This document shows, in pieces, positions 31,915 through 40,476 of a stretch of DNA of 51,648 nucleotides. The notes beneath the pieces are model-generated. The model saw only the letters and a list, made by a program, of their open reading frames with translations, searched no databases and had not been told where the DNA came from. Source of the DNA: Opitutia bacterium Tous-C4FEB. Lineage in GTDB: Bacteria; Verrucomicrobiota; Verrucomicrobiia; Opitutales; Opitutaceae. The position numbers were made by a program, and so were the translations under genes. Where the stretch lies: contig NEVA01000024.1 in assembly GCA_002304445.1 (NCBI GenBank), positions 1 to 51,648 of the forward strand. The letters run 5' to 3'. The first letter of the stretch is position 1, and the number at the start of each line of letters is the position of its first letter.

Positions 31915-32851
31915 ACCCCATTTTCCCTCCATGGTTCCCGGCCATCAGCCTGTTCTCTTGCGTGAGACGTTGGCGTTGTTGAACCCGCGCCCGGCTGGAC
32001 GTTATTTGGACTGCACGTTTGGTGGCGGCGGCCATTCAAAGGCGATTCTCGATGCGGCCCACGATGTTTCGGTCGTCGCAATGGACCGTGATCCTTCCGC
32101 CGTAACGCGGGCCGGTGAGTTGTCGGAGATTTACGGTTCGCGGTTTACGCTCATCGACTTGGATTTTGGCCGGCTTGGTGAAATCGAGCCTTCGAATTTC
32201 GACGGGATTCTTTTCGATCTGGGCGTTTCGTCATTTCAGATCGACGAAGTCGAGCGCGGTTTCTCGTTCCGTTGTGACGCTCCGGCCGACATGCGGATGG
32301 ATCCGCGCGTAGGAGTGTCCGCCAGTCAGTTGCTGGAAACGGCGACTGAGGAAATGCTGGTGCGGGCGATTCGCGATTTTGGTGAAGAGCAAAACTGGCG
32401 TCGGGTCGTCCGCGCGATCGTCGCGGCGCGTGCGACCGGGGCGCTGGCTCGCACGGCGTCGCTCGCCGCACTGATCTCAGACGCGATTCCCCCGCGCGAT
32501 CGCCACACGTCCAGAATTCATCCCGCGACCCGTGCTTTCCAGGGGATCCGCATCGCGGTGAACGACGAACTTGGAGCCATTGATCGGGCCTTGCCGGCGG
32601 CATTTGCGAAGCTGGCGCCTGCCGGCGTCTTGGTGGTGATCAGCTTCCACTCGCTCGAAGACCGACCCGTGAAGCAATTTTTCCGCCGGCAATGCGGCCA
32701 GCCCGAGGGTGCCCACGACTCGTTGCCGCAGGACCTGCGCGCAAAGTTCGCCGAGCCTCTCACGCGCAAGCCCGTGACGCCGTCCGACGAAGAGATCGCC
32801 GCCAATCCCCGCAGCCGTTCCGCCAAACTGCGCGCCCTAAGGAAACTCTAA
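31895..32851 (+). CDS. rsmH: 16S rRNA (cytosine1402-N4)-methyltransferase
   Basis: Methylates C1402 in the 16S rRNA P-site using SAM. 318 residues from ATG 31895; an internal ATG at 31931 (MVPGHQPVLL) is the alternative and matches the family start well. Motifs: HQPVLLRETL, the SAM loop DCTFGGGGHS, FDLGVSSFQID, RGFSFRCDAPADMRMD, and the C-terminal VISFHSLEDRPVKQFF. Second recognised gene of the dcw cluster, as usual. Confidence 0.95.
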   Translation: MSAAFFEPHFPSMVPGHQPVLLRETLALLNPRPAGRYLDCTFGGGGHSKAILDAAHDVSVVAMDRDPSAVTRAGELSEIYGSRFTLIDLDFGRLGEIEPSNFDGILFDLGVSSFQIDEVERGFSFRCDAPADMRMDPRVGVSASQLLETATEEMLVRAIRDFGEEQNWRRVVRAIVAARATGALARTASLAALISDAIPPRDRHTSRIHPATRAFQGIRIAVNDELGAIDRALPAAFAKLAPAGVLVVISFHSLEDRPVKQFFRRQCGQPEGAHDSLPQDLRAKFAEPLTRKPVTPSDEEIAANPRSRSAKLRALRKL

Positions 32852-32897
32852 CGCTTCGCCTCATTCTTCCCGCTCCAGACCCGCTTATTCATTCCCT

Positions 32898-33275
32898 ATG
32901 CGCACTGCCAATCATGCCTTCGTGAATCAATTTGTGATCTACACTCTGCTGACCATTTGCTTCACCGGATCGATCGGGTTGGGCACCGTCTGGATGCGGC
33001 ATCAGATCTCGATCACGGCCAATGCAAACAAGGTGCTCGAGGCCCGCCTCGCCGAGCTGAAACGCCACCTTGCGGAGACCAACACGGCGATAGAAATCCA
33101 ACAAAGCCCGGCGGTGCTGAGGCAGCGCAATGCCAGCATGAATCTCGGGCTGATTTTACCCGAGGTGCAGAGCGTCACGGAGAGCCCGACCTTGCGGCTT
33201 GTCGCCAAATCGAGTCGAGCGCTGCTCAATGATCGCGCTGTGCCTGTGACCTTCAGGCTCGCGGCCAAGGAGTGA
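32898..33275 (+). CDS. ftsL: FtsL-like division protein
   Basis: 125 residues: short cytosolic start, one membrane helix (about 12-32, FVIYTLLTICFTGSIGLGTVW), then a predicted coiled coil (about 38-72, ANKVLEARLAELKRHLAETN) and a small periplasmic tail. FtsL sequences are poorly conserved; the call rests on topology, size and position between rsmH and ftsI, where ftsL always sits. In known systems FtsL joins FtsB and FtsQ and activates FtsW-FtsI. Confidence 0.65.
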   Translation: MRTANHAFVNQFVIYTLLTICFTGSIGLGTVWMRHQISITANANKVLEARLAELKRHLAETNTAIEIQQSPAVLRQRNASMNLGLILPEVQSVTESPTLRLVAKSSRALLNDRAVPVTFRLAAKE

Positions 33276-33277
33276 CT

Positions 33278-35242
33278 ATGTCCAAAGGTTTCGCCTCAAA
33301 TTCCCGTCAGCTGATCCTCGCGACATTCGTGTTGCTGAGTTTCGCTGGGGTGGGAGCGCGCCTCGTTTGGCTGCATGTTATTGATCGGGATTCCTTGCTG
33401 GGCTTCGTCTCCAAGGCGCGCTTCAAAATCGACCCCATTCCGGCTCGGCGCGGTGACATCTTGGATACCAACGGCGCGAAACTCGCGACGAGCCGTTCCC
33501 TGATCATCTTGGGAGTGGATCCTCAGATTTTGCGTAAAGAGGACGAAGCCAAGTGGCCCCGGCTCGCCAGCTTGATTGGCCTGCCGCTCGCTGAACTGAC
33601 CAAGATTTTCAACACGAAGAACCGACCGCTCGATAGTGCTGCGGCTAGCCGCCGCTCTGATGCAGAATCGAATCAGCGCGGGGGCGAGACGGGACCATTA
33701 AAGTTCGACCTCATGGCTGCGACGACCAAAGCCGATGTTTTGCCCCAAGCGGATGCGGACGACGAAGCGGAAGAGGAAACGAACGGCGATTCCTCCGGGG
33801 GCCGGCCGATTCGCTGGGCGAAGTTGAGCGATACGATTACTGAATCCACGTTCGCGGCGATCAATGCCCTTGGGGTCAAGGGCGTCTATGGCAAGCGGGT
33901 CTACCGGCGCGCTTACCCGAACAATGCCTTGGCCGCGCACATCATCGGCTACGTCGATCGCGAGGAACGGGCGGTCACCGGCATCGAACGATACGCGGAC
34001 AGTTATCTCCACGGACACAACGGTTGGATTGAATCCGAAAAAGACGGCAAGCGGGAGGAACTCGCCCAATTCCGCAGCCGTGAGGTTCCGGCTTCAGACG
34101 GCTACAGCGTAAAGCTTTCGATCGACGCGGTGGTGCAGCAAATTGTCGACGAGGAACTCGCCGCCATCGCAGCCAAGTTCGCGCCCGAGAAAGCCACCAT
34201 TATCGTCAGTGACCCTCGCACCGGCTTCATCTTGGCGCTCGGGAACTATCCGTCGTTCGATCTCAATCGCTACAACCTGTTGTCGAAGGAAGAGGAGGGT
34301 CGGATGCGTAATATCGCATTGGCCGACATGTATGAGCCCGGCTCTGTCTTCAAAATCGTCGCGGCGGCCGGGGCAATGAACGAAAGGCTCGTCACCGCCC
34401 AAACGACGTTCGACTGCAGTCGTCCGACCGTTGACTACAAGGGCCGGACGCGGAGTTTGCCAAAAGATGATCACACCTACGACCACCGCCTTTCGGTCGC
34501 GGAGATTGTAGCCCGATCCTCGAACAAAGGGGCCGCGCACCTCGCCATGGCGATGGGCGACGAGCGGTTTTACAATTACGCACGGGCCTTCGGCTTCGGC
34601 CGCACCACCGGATTTCCGAACCTCGGCATCGAAACGCCGGGGATGCTCGCCGCGCCAAAAAATTGGGACGGTCTCACGATTACCCGGATCCCGATGGGGC
34701 ATGCGGTGGCTGCGACCCCGTTGCAGATGCATCAAGCCATGTGCGTCATCGCGAGCGGGGGACTTCTGATCAAGCCCAGCGTGATCCGCCAGGTAACCGA
34801 CGCTGCGGGCGAAATCGTCTTTCGTTTCGAGGGGCGCGTCGGTGAGCGCGTGATATCCGAGCAAGTAGCCCGTGAAGTTGCCCGGCTCTTACAAGGAGTG
34901 GTGGCAAAAGGAGGCACGGCACCCGATGCGGCGATCAAAGACTACGAGGTCGCGGGAAAGACCGGGACGACGCAAAAGATCATCAATGGCGTCTACTCCA
35001 ACCAGGCCCACGTGGCGTCGTTCGTCGGATTCCTGCCGGCGTCCCGGCCGCAAGTCGCGATCTCCGTAATCGTCGACGGAGCAAAACTAAATCTCACTAG
35101 GGGCGCGGCGTATGGTTCAAAAATTGCCGCCCCTTCGTTCACGCTCATCGCCGAGAAGCTCATCCGGCATCTCGACATCAAGCCCGTCGCACCGTCGGTC
35201 GCGGCGTCGGGTTCGTTGCTGGCCACAAACGGAGTTCGCTGA
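33278..35242 (+). CDS. ftsI: Peptidoglycan D,D-transpeptidase FtsI (PBP3)
   Basis: Cross-links septal peptidoglycan. 654 residues from ATG 33278, which has AAGGAG 5 bases upstream; a GTG 6 bases earlier is less likely. N-terminal membrane anchor about 10-28, dimerisation domain (RRGDILDTNG), then the transpeptidase with Ser356 of SVFK, SSN at 414-416 and KTGT from Lys561. A hydrophilic, acidic insertion of about 65 residues (roughly 112-180, with DADDEAEEET) breaks the pedestal region and is not usual. The last bases overlap the murE start (TGATG). Confidence 0.95.
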   Translation: MSKGFASNSRQLILATFVLLSFAGVGARLVWLHVIDRDSLLGFVSKARFKIDPIPARRGDILDTNGAKLATSRSLIILGVDPQILRKEDEAKWPRLASLIGLPLAELTKIFNTKNRPLDSAAASRRSDAESNQRGGETGPLKFDLMAATTKADVLPQADADDEAEEETNGDSSGGRPIRWAKLSDTITESTFAAINALGVKGVYGKRVYRRAYPNNALAAHIIGYVDREERAVTGIERYADSYLHGHNGWIESEKDGKREELAQFRSREVPASDGYSVKLSIDAVVQQIVDEELAAIAAKFAPEKATIIVSDPRTGFILALGNYPSFDLNRYNLLSKEEEGRMRNIALADMYEPGSVFKIVAAAGAMNERLVTAQTTFDCSRPTVDYKGRTRSLPKDDHTYDHRLSVAEIVARSSNKGAAHLAMAMGDERFYNYARAFGFGRTTGFPNLGIETPGMLAAPKNWDGLTITRIPMGHAVAATPLQMHQAMCVIASGGLLIKPSVIRQVTDAAGEIVFRFEGRVGERVISEQVAREVARLLQGVVAKGGTAPDAAIKDYEVAGKTGTTQKIINGVYSNQAHVASFVGFLPASRPQVAISVIVDGAKLNLTRGAAYGSKIAAPSFTLIAEKLIRHLDIKPVAPSVAASGSLLATNGVR

Positions 35243-36828
35243 TGCTTGGCTATCTTTCATCCAATCATGCCTTGATCGCCGCGTTCGCGCCTCGCCAAGT
35301 GCGTCGCACGCGGCACGAAACGCTTTCGCTCAATCGCGTCTTCAAGCAGGCGCCGAAGCTCGCCGACTATTTTGAGGACGTTGAAATCCCCGGGCTGAAA
35401 GGGAGCCTGGACCGCCCGATCTCCGGTGTCGCTTTTGACAGTCGGCGGGTTTTGCCGGGAAATGTTTTCTTTGCGATTCCCGATCTTGGTCGCGGCGCGG
35501 GTAACTCGATCGACGAGGCGGCCAGTCGTGGTGCGGTGGCGATTGTCACAGAGACCATGCCGGCGTTTCCACCGTCGAAGGTCACTTTCATTCAGGTGGC
35601 CGATGCCCGGGCGGCGCTCGCGCGGTTCGCACAGCGCTACTTTAAATTCCCTGACCGTGATCTTTCCGTCGTGGGCGTCACCGGCACGGCCGGAAAAACA
35701 ACCGTGGCGCACTTGGTCAAATATTTCCTCAGTGGCGATCAACGGGTGGGGCTTATCGGCACGATCAATTACGATTTGGGCGCGCGCGTCGTCCCTGCGT
35801 ATCGCAGCACGCCGGAGTCGCTCGATATCTACGGCATGATGGCTCAAATGCGCGATGCGGGTTGTCGCCAGGCGGTGCTCGAGGTGACCGCCGGAGGCAT
35901 CGGCCAAAAACGCGTGCACGGCGTCCAACTGGCAGCCGCGGTGTTTACGAACCACGCCGATGGAAATGAAGCGGGAGCCGGTTCACCCGAGGCTGATTTC
36001 GGCGTGAAGTTGCGTCTCTTTTCCGGAGAGGCCGGTCCCCTGCCCAAAGCGGCCGTTGTGAACCTTGATGATTCGTACGGCGCGGCGCTGCTGGCGGCGC
36101 TCCCGCCCGAGGTTCGCCGGGTAACTTTTGGGGAAAATGCTTTTGCCCAAGTTCGGGCTGCAAATGTGGCGTTCACCTCAAGGAACACGACCTTCACGCT
36201 GGTTTGGCCCGGCGGGGAGATGTCGATTGATTCACCGCTGATCGGACGCGCAAATCTCAGCAACCTTCTCGCCGCGGTCGCCACCGCTTGGAGTCTGGGG
36301 CGTGACCCTGTGGTCTTTCTGGCCAAGCTGCGTGCGTTCAAAGGTGTTCCCGGCCGCATGGAGCGCATCGACGCCGGGCAGTCGTTCAATGTGTTCGTCG
36401 ACTATGCCCGTACGTCTGACGCAATCCGACAATCGCTCGGGGGGTTGCGCTCACTCACCTCCGGTCGATTGGTTGTCGTCTTTGGCAGCGGCGAAAATCT
36501 AAACCGCGCCGGCCGATCGCAGTTGGTGCAGACGGTGCAAAGCTTGGCGGATTTTTCGGTCGCTACCGCGAATAATCCCGGTTCCGAGCCGATGGCCGAT
36601 AGTTTCGCGGAAATGAGCGCGGGTGTCAGCGACTCCCAGCGCATCGAATGGATTGCCGATCGTCGCCAGGCGATCGCGCGGGGCATCGCGATCTGCGAGC
36701 CGGGAGACACGCTGCTCATCACTGGGAAAGGCCATGAAAGTTACCAGAAACTGGCTGACACCGTCGTGCCATTCGACGACCGCGAGGTTGTTCGGGAGCT
36801 CATCGTCAGCGGCATGGAAAAGTCCTGA
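35242..36828 (+). CDS. murE: MurE-like Mur ligase with altered amino-acid site
   Basis: By position (ftsI-murE-murF) and overall alignment this is UDP-MurNAc-L-Ala-D-Glu ligase, which adds the third stem residue. 528 residues. Kept: the DSRRVLPGNVFFAI domain 1 segment, P-loop GTAGKTT (Lys152), STPESLD, the carbamylated-Lys position Lys256, NLDDSYG, and GKGHESYQ. Changed: the NLxxDHLDYH segment is shortened to NHADGN (237-242). YAHTPDA is YARTSDA (388-394), GCGGDRDxGKRP is GSGENLNRAGRS (415-426), and the diaminopimelate motif DNPR is NNPG (444-447). An N-terminal extension of about 30 residues is also present. ATP use seems possible, but the normal third-residue site is gone. It could add another residue or be a pseudoenzyme. 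Confidence 0.85.
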   Translation: MLGYLSSNHALIAAFAPRQVRRTRHETLSLNRVFKQAPKLADYFEDVEIPGLKGSLDRPISGVAFDSRRVLPGNVFFAIPDLGRGAGNSIDEAASRGAVAIVTETMPAFPPSKVTFIQVADARAALARFAQRYFKFPDRDLSVVGVTGTAGKTTVAHLVKYFLSGDQRVGLIGTINYDLGARVVPAYRSTPESLDIYGMMAQMRDAGCRQAVLEVTAGGIGQKRVHGVQLAAAVFTNHADGNEAGAGSPEADFGVKLRLFSGEAGPLPKAAVVNLDDSYGAALLAALPPEVRRVTFGENAFAQVRAANVAFTSRNTTFTLVWPGGEMSIDSPLIGRANLSNLLAAVATAWSLGRDPVVFLAKLRAFKGVPGRMERIDAGQSFNVFVDYARTSDAIRQSLGGLRSLTSGRLVVVFGSGENLNRAGRSQLVQTVQSLADFSVATANNPGSEPMADSFAEMSAGVSDSQRIEWIADRRQAIARGIAICEPGDTLLITGKGHESYQKLADTVVPFDDREVVRELIVSGMEKS

Positions 36829-38237
36829 TGCTCGCTTTTGATCCCACGCACCTTGCCCGCTGGACGTCCGGAAAGTGGACGTCGGTCCCGGTCGTGCCGC
36901 TGCGCGGCTTTAGTATCGACTCGCGGGGCACGCGCGCGGGCGAGGTGTTTGTCGCGCTGAAGAGCGCGACCCGCGATGGTCACGACTTCGTCGCCGCCGC
37001 GGCAGCGCAGGGCGCAGCGGCCGCACTTGTTGCCGTGGCGAATCCCGAGCTTAGCCTGCCGCAACTTGTCGTCGCCGATCCGCTCACGGCCTTTCAAGCG
37101 ATTGCCCGCGAGCATCGGCGGGTTTTCTCCGGGCCGGTCGTCGGCATCACCGGCAGCGCGGGCAAAACCTCGACCAAGAATCTTCTTACGTTGTTGCTCG
37201 GTGGTTCTGCGCCTGGGGAGCCGGTGCTTTCAACCGAGGGAAATCTCAACAATCACCTCGGCGTTCCTCTTACGCTGACCCGACTGGATCCGGCCCGGCA
37301 TCGATTCGCGGTGATTGAAGCCGGCATCAGCGCGCCCGGCGATATGTCGACCTTAGCCTCAATGATCGAGCCCGACCTCGCGCTTACGACGCTCATCGGT
37401 CCGGCGCATATCAAGGAATTGGGTTCGCTTGAGGGCGTCGCGCGCGAGAAATCGCGGTTGTCCGCTTCTGTCCGTTCGGCCGGTGTGGCAATCTTTCCCG
37501 CCCAGTGCGCGGGCTTCGGACCGTTCCGTGAGCTCGGCGTTCGCCAAATGATCATCGAGCCGTCGGAGGTTCTCCCGCCGGTCGCCCCACCCGCTGATCG
37601 GGTTTACTTTGTGACCACCCAGCGGGGAAACACCACGTCCATCGCGCTCGCCTATGGTGAGCATCCGCCGCTCGCTTTTGCCTTTTGCCGGGTAACCGAT
37701 GGCATGGCGCAAAATGCGGTTATTGCGATTTGCGCCGCGCTTAGGCTCGGGGTGACTCGCGACGACATTCAAGCCCGGCTGGCTGCTTATGCTCCGGGCC
37801 CAATGCGGGGAGAGTGGCGAAATACTTCGGAGAACGTGTTCTATCTTGATTGCTACAATGCCAATCCGGCTTCGATGCATGACGCGCTTGGAACGTTTTG
37901 CGCAGTCGCTCCGCAAGATTCACCCCGTCTTTTCGTGCTCGGCGGCATGGAGGAGCTGGGACCACTCGCGGCCAACCATCATCGCGAGTTGGGCCGTGCG
38001 TTGGCGCTGCGTCCCGGTGACGAAGTGGTGACGATCGGAGACCACGCGGCCGAAGTGTTCGCCGGAGCGCTGGAGCGGGGCAATCAAGCCACGGCCGTGG
38101 CGATTGCCACCGATCTCTCGGACATCGCCGACCGAATCAATCGTTTCCGCGGTGCAATCTTCGTGAAAGGCAGCCGCCGATACCAACTCGAACGCGCTCT
38201 GCCGGCGGCCCTCGCGCCCGCCTCCGCCCATGTTTAG
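36828..38237 (+). CDS. murF: UDP-N-acetylmuramoyl-tripeptide--D-alanyl-D-alanine ligase
   Basis: Adds D-Ala-D-Ala to the UDP-MurNAc-tripeptide. 469 residues. Domain 1: FSIDSRGTRAGEVFVAL. P-loop GITGSAGKTSTKNL (about 104-117, Lys retained), STEGNLNNHLGVPLTL, the E and H ligands in IEAGIS and GPAHIKELGS, the carbamylated-Lys segment AREKSRL, DCYNANPASMHDAL and VLGGMEELG. Unlike its neighbours MurE and MurD-like, all catalytic motifs are present. Start overlaps the murE stop (TGATG); its end overlaps mraY by 8 bases. Confidence 0.94.
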   Translation: MLAFDPTHLARWTSGKWTSVPVVPLRGFSIDSRGTRAGEVFVALKSATRDGHDFVAAAAAQGAAAALVAVANPELSLPQLVVADPLTAFQAIAREHRRVFSGPVVGITGSAGKTSTKNLLTLLLGGSAPGEPVLSTEGNLNNHLGVPLTLTRLDPARHRFAVIEAGISAPGDMSTLASMIEPDLALTTLIGPAHIKELGSLEGVAREKSRLSASVRSAGVAIFPAQCAGFGPFRELGVRQMIIEPSEVLPPVAPPADRVYFVTTQRGNTTSIALAYGEHPPLAFAFCRVTDGMAQNAVIAICAALRLGVTRDDIQARLAAYAPGPMRGEWRNTSENVFYLDCYNANPASMHDALGTFCAVAPQDSPRLFVLGGMEELGPLAANHHRELGRALALRPGDEVVTIGDHAAEVFAGALERGNQATAVAIATDLSDIADRINRFRGAIFVKGSRRYQLERALPAALAPASAHV

Positions 38238-39357
38238 TTATCTCGCAGAATACTCTGACCAATTCGGACCTCTCCGTGTGCTCCGTTACATCAGCGTGCG
38301 CACCCTTGGCGCCACGGGGACGGCGGCGATCATCGGATTTATCATCGGTCCGTGGCTGATCCACCAGTTACGCCGGCTGAAGTTTGGCCAGCATTACGAT
38401 GACGACCGGACCGGGGACCTCGCGCAGCGTTTCGACAAAAAGAATACGCCCACGATGGGGGGCTTGCTCATCTTCGGCTGTGTGTTCCTGAGTTCGGTGC
38501 TGTGGGCGACGCCCAATGTGTGGGTCGTGACGGCGCTCTTTGTCTATGCCGCGCTCACCGCCGTGGGCTTTCGGGACGATTACCTGAAGGTGGTGCACAA
38601 AAACCGCGATGGCATCTCTTCGCGTGAGAAAATTTTCTGGCAAACGCTGATCACGGTTGTGGCCTTGGCCGTGCTGCTTTGGCACCCGACCAGCGCCGGC
38701 AAAATCCGCGAGCTCTGGGTCCCGTTTATCAAGCATCCCTTGCTGGTGTTCTCCGGCATCTTGGGTCTGCCCGCCTTGTTTATCTTCATTTACCTGTGGC
38801 TCGTGGGGTTTTCCAACGCGATCAACCTCACCGACGGGCTCGATGGTCTGGCGATCGGCTGCACGATCAGCGTCGCGTTGGTTTACGGCATTATGGCGTA
38901 TGCCGCGGGCAATATTCTTATCTCGGATTATCTCTTGATCAGCTACGTGCCGGGCACCGGCGAACTCACCGTGCTTTGCGGTGCGTTGGTCGGAGCCGGC
39001 GTGGCCTTTCTTTGGTACAACTCCCACCCGGCGGAAGTTTTTATGGGCGATACGGGATCACTGGCCCTCGGCGGGTTGATCGGAATCATCGCCTTTATGG
39101 TGCAGCAACCGCTCACCCTGATTATCGTCGGCGGCGTATTTGTTTGGGAGGCGGCGTCGGTCATCATCCAAGTCGGCTACTTCAAATATACCAAACGCCG
39201 GAGCCCGACCGGGCAGGGGAGTCGCTACTTCCTGATGGCTCCGATCCATCATCATTTTCAGAAAAAGGGTTGGCCCGAGACCAAGGTCGTCCTGCGGTTT
39301 TGGGTCCTGTCCCTGATCTTCGCCCTGATCGGTCTCGCAACGCTGAAGATCCGCTAA
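38230..39357 (+). CDS. mraY: Phospho-N-acetylmuramoyl-pentapeptide-transferase
   Basis: Inner-membrane enzyme that makes lipid I from UDP-MurNAc-pentapeptide and undecaprenyl phosphate. 375 residues with about ten membrane helices. Motifs: KKNTPTMGGLLIF (about 72-84), the catalytic pair in FRDDYLKV, NAINLTDGLDGLAIG, GDTGSLALGG, and APIHHHFQKKGWPE with the His cluster. Intact. It overlaps the end of murF. Confidence 0.97.
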   Translation: MFSYLAEYSDQFGPLRVLRYISVRTLGATGTAAIIGFIIGPWLIHQLRRLKFGQHYDDDRTGDLAQRFDKKNTPTMGGLLIFGCVFLSSVLWATPNVWVVTALFVYAALTAVGFRDDYLKVVHKNRDGISSREKIFWQTLITVVALAVLLWHPTSAGKIRELWVPFIKHPLLVFSGILGLPALFIFIYLWLVGFSNAINLTDGLDGLAIGCTISVALVYGIMAYAAGNILISDYLLISYVPGTGELTVLCGALVGAGVAFLWYNSHPAEVFMGDTGSLALGGLIGIIAFMVQQPLTLIIVGGVFVWEAASVIIQVGYFKYTKRRSPTGQGSRYFLMAPIHHHFQKKGWPETKVVLRFWVLSLIFALIGLATLKIR

Positions 39358-39428
39358 ATTTCGCCCTGCTCAAAACCCACAAAAAATCAAAAACACCGTC
39401 CTTCCTAACGTCGCTCCCGATTACTCCC

Positions 39429-40439
39429 ATGTCGCTCACCACCCCCATATTCCTTCGCCCGTTGCTGGCTCGTCCCGTTGCAATCCTCGGTGCCGGTGCG
39501 TGCGGCCGTGGTCTCGCCGCCTTGTTGGATAAACTCGGGGTCATTGAATCTCAGGTTTATGACCAAGCACATGGCACGGCGTTTGATTTCAACACGGACG
39601 CGGCCGCGCGATGCGGATTGGTGATTTTTTCATCGGATTTCCGCTCCGATCATCCGTGGCTGGCGACCGCGAGGGCTGCCGGTTGCGAGTGTATGGGTGA
39701 ACTCGATTTTGCGGCGCTCTTTTGGCGCGGTCAGGTAATCGCGGTCGCCGGTTCTGAAGGACGAGAGACCCTGGTCGATTTTCTAACCTTTGCTCTGCGG
39801 ACGAACGGTTTTGAGGCCAGCGCCGTTTGCGACCGACGGTATCCCTTCGCTCAACTGGTCGCCGACTGCGGCGGCGGGTCGCTCGCGGCGGCGGAAAAAA
39901 TTGCCGTCTGCGAGGTGAACCCAAGCCAAGCCGGAACGCTGCGGCATTTCCGTGCGGATGCCACGCTTTGGACGAGCTTTTCGGAGTCGGATTCCGATGG
40001 GTATTCTAATCCCGCGGCCTGCTTTGCGGCCAACTGGACGCTCGTTGCCTGCACGGCTCCGGGCGGCTTCGTCGCGGGTAGTTCCGTGCAGGTCTTTGCC
40101 TCACGTTGGCATCTCCCGCTGCCGGCTCGTGCAGCCGTGGCGACGGTGGCGCAGCCCGCCGATCCCCTTCTCGCCGATACCCTCTTTGCGACGTATCCCA
40201 TGCGGGAGAGTTTTGTTTTGGCCGCCGCTTGGTGGGTGGCCGCCGGTTTCCAACCTGGTGAACTTTACGCCGCAGCCCGCACCTTCCGACTGGCTCGGAA
40301 ATGCCCGGGCTCCGATGTCGAAACGGTGGGAACAGCACGCGGGTCAAATTCGAAAACTACCGATTTCTTGAGCCCAGATGCGTCGCCCGGAAACTCCACT
40401 GCGCTGCACGCGATGACTCTGCTAAATCGTCCATATTGA
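39429..40439 (+). CDS. murD: MurD-like protein without catalytic residues (truncated)
   Basis: Sits in the murD slot (after mraY) and aligns to MurD, but as a 336-residue protein instead of about 450. Domain 1 is recognisable: VAILGAGACGRGLAALLDKLGV, then SSDFRSDHPWL and MGELDFAALFWRG. The P-loop GTNGKTT reads GSEGRET (108-114). The ELSSFQ segment is EVNPSQ (Glu162 kept); NxxEDHLDRH is SFSESDSDGY (183-192), without a gap; the carbamylated Lys of FAAKW is Asn202 (FAANW). NDSKATN is SNSKTTD, and domain 3 stops soon after. ATP-dependent ligase activity is therefore very unlikely. The frame has no stops or shifts. The frame is open far upstream, antisense to nothing but overlapping mraY; ATG 39429 fits the family start. 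Confidence 0.8.
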   Translation: MSLTTPIFLRPLLARPVAILGAGACGRGLAALLDKLGVIESQVYDQAHGTAFDFNTDAAARCGLVIFSSDFRSDHPWLATARAAGCECMGELDFAALFWRGQVIAVAGSEGRETLVDFLTFALRTNGFEASAVCDRRYPFAQLVADCGGGSLAAAEKIAVCEVNPSQAGTLRHFRADATLWTSFSESDSDGYSNPAACFAANWTLVACTAPGGFVAGSSVQVFASRWHLPLPARAAVATVAQPADPLLADTLFATYPMRESFVLAAAWWVAAGFQPGELYAAARTFRLARKCPGSDVETVGTARGSNSKTTDFLSPDASPGNSTALHAMTLLNRPY

Positions 40440-40476
40440 TCGTGCGTTTCTCATCTAAGCTAACATAATTTTTCCT

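Noticed and set aside
38679-39428. Long upstream extension of the MurD-like frame inside mraY
   Set aside because: mraY is certain in the other frame; MurD similarity begins only at ATG 39429.
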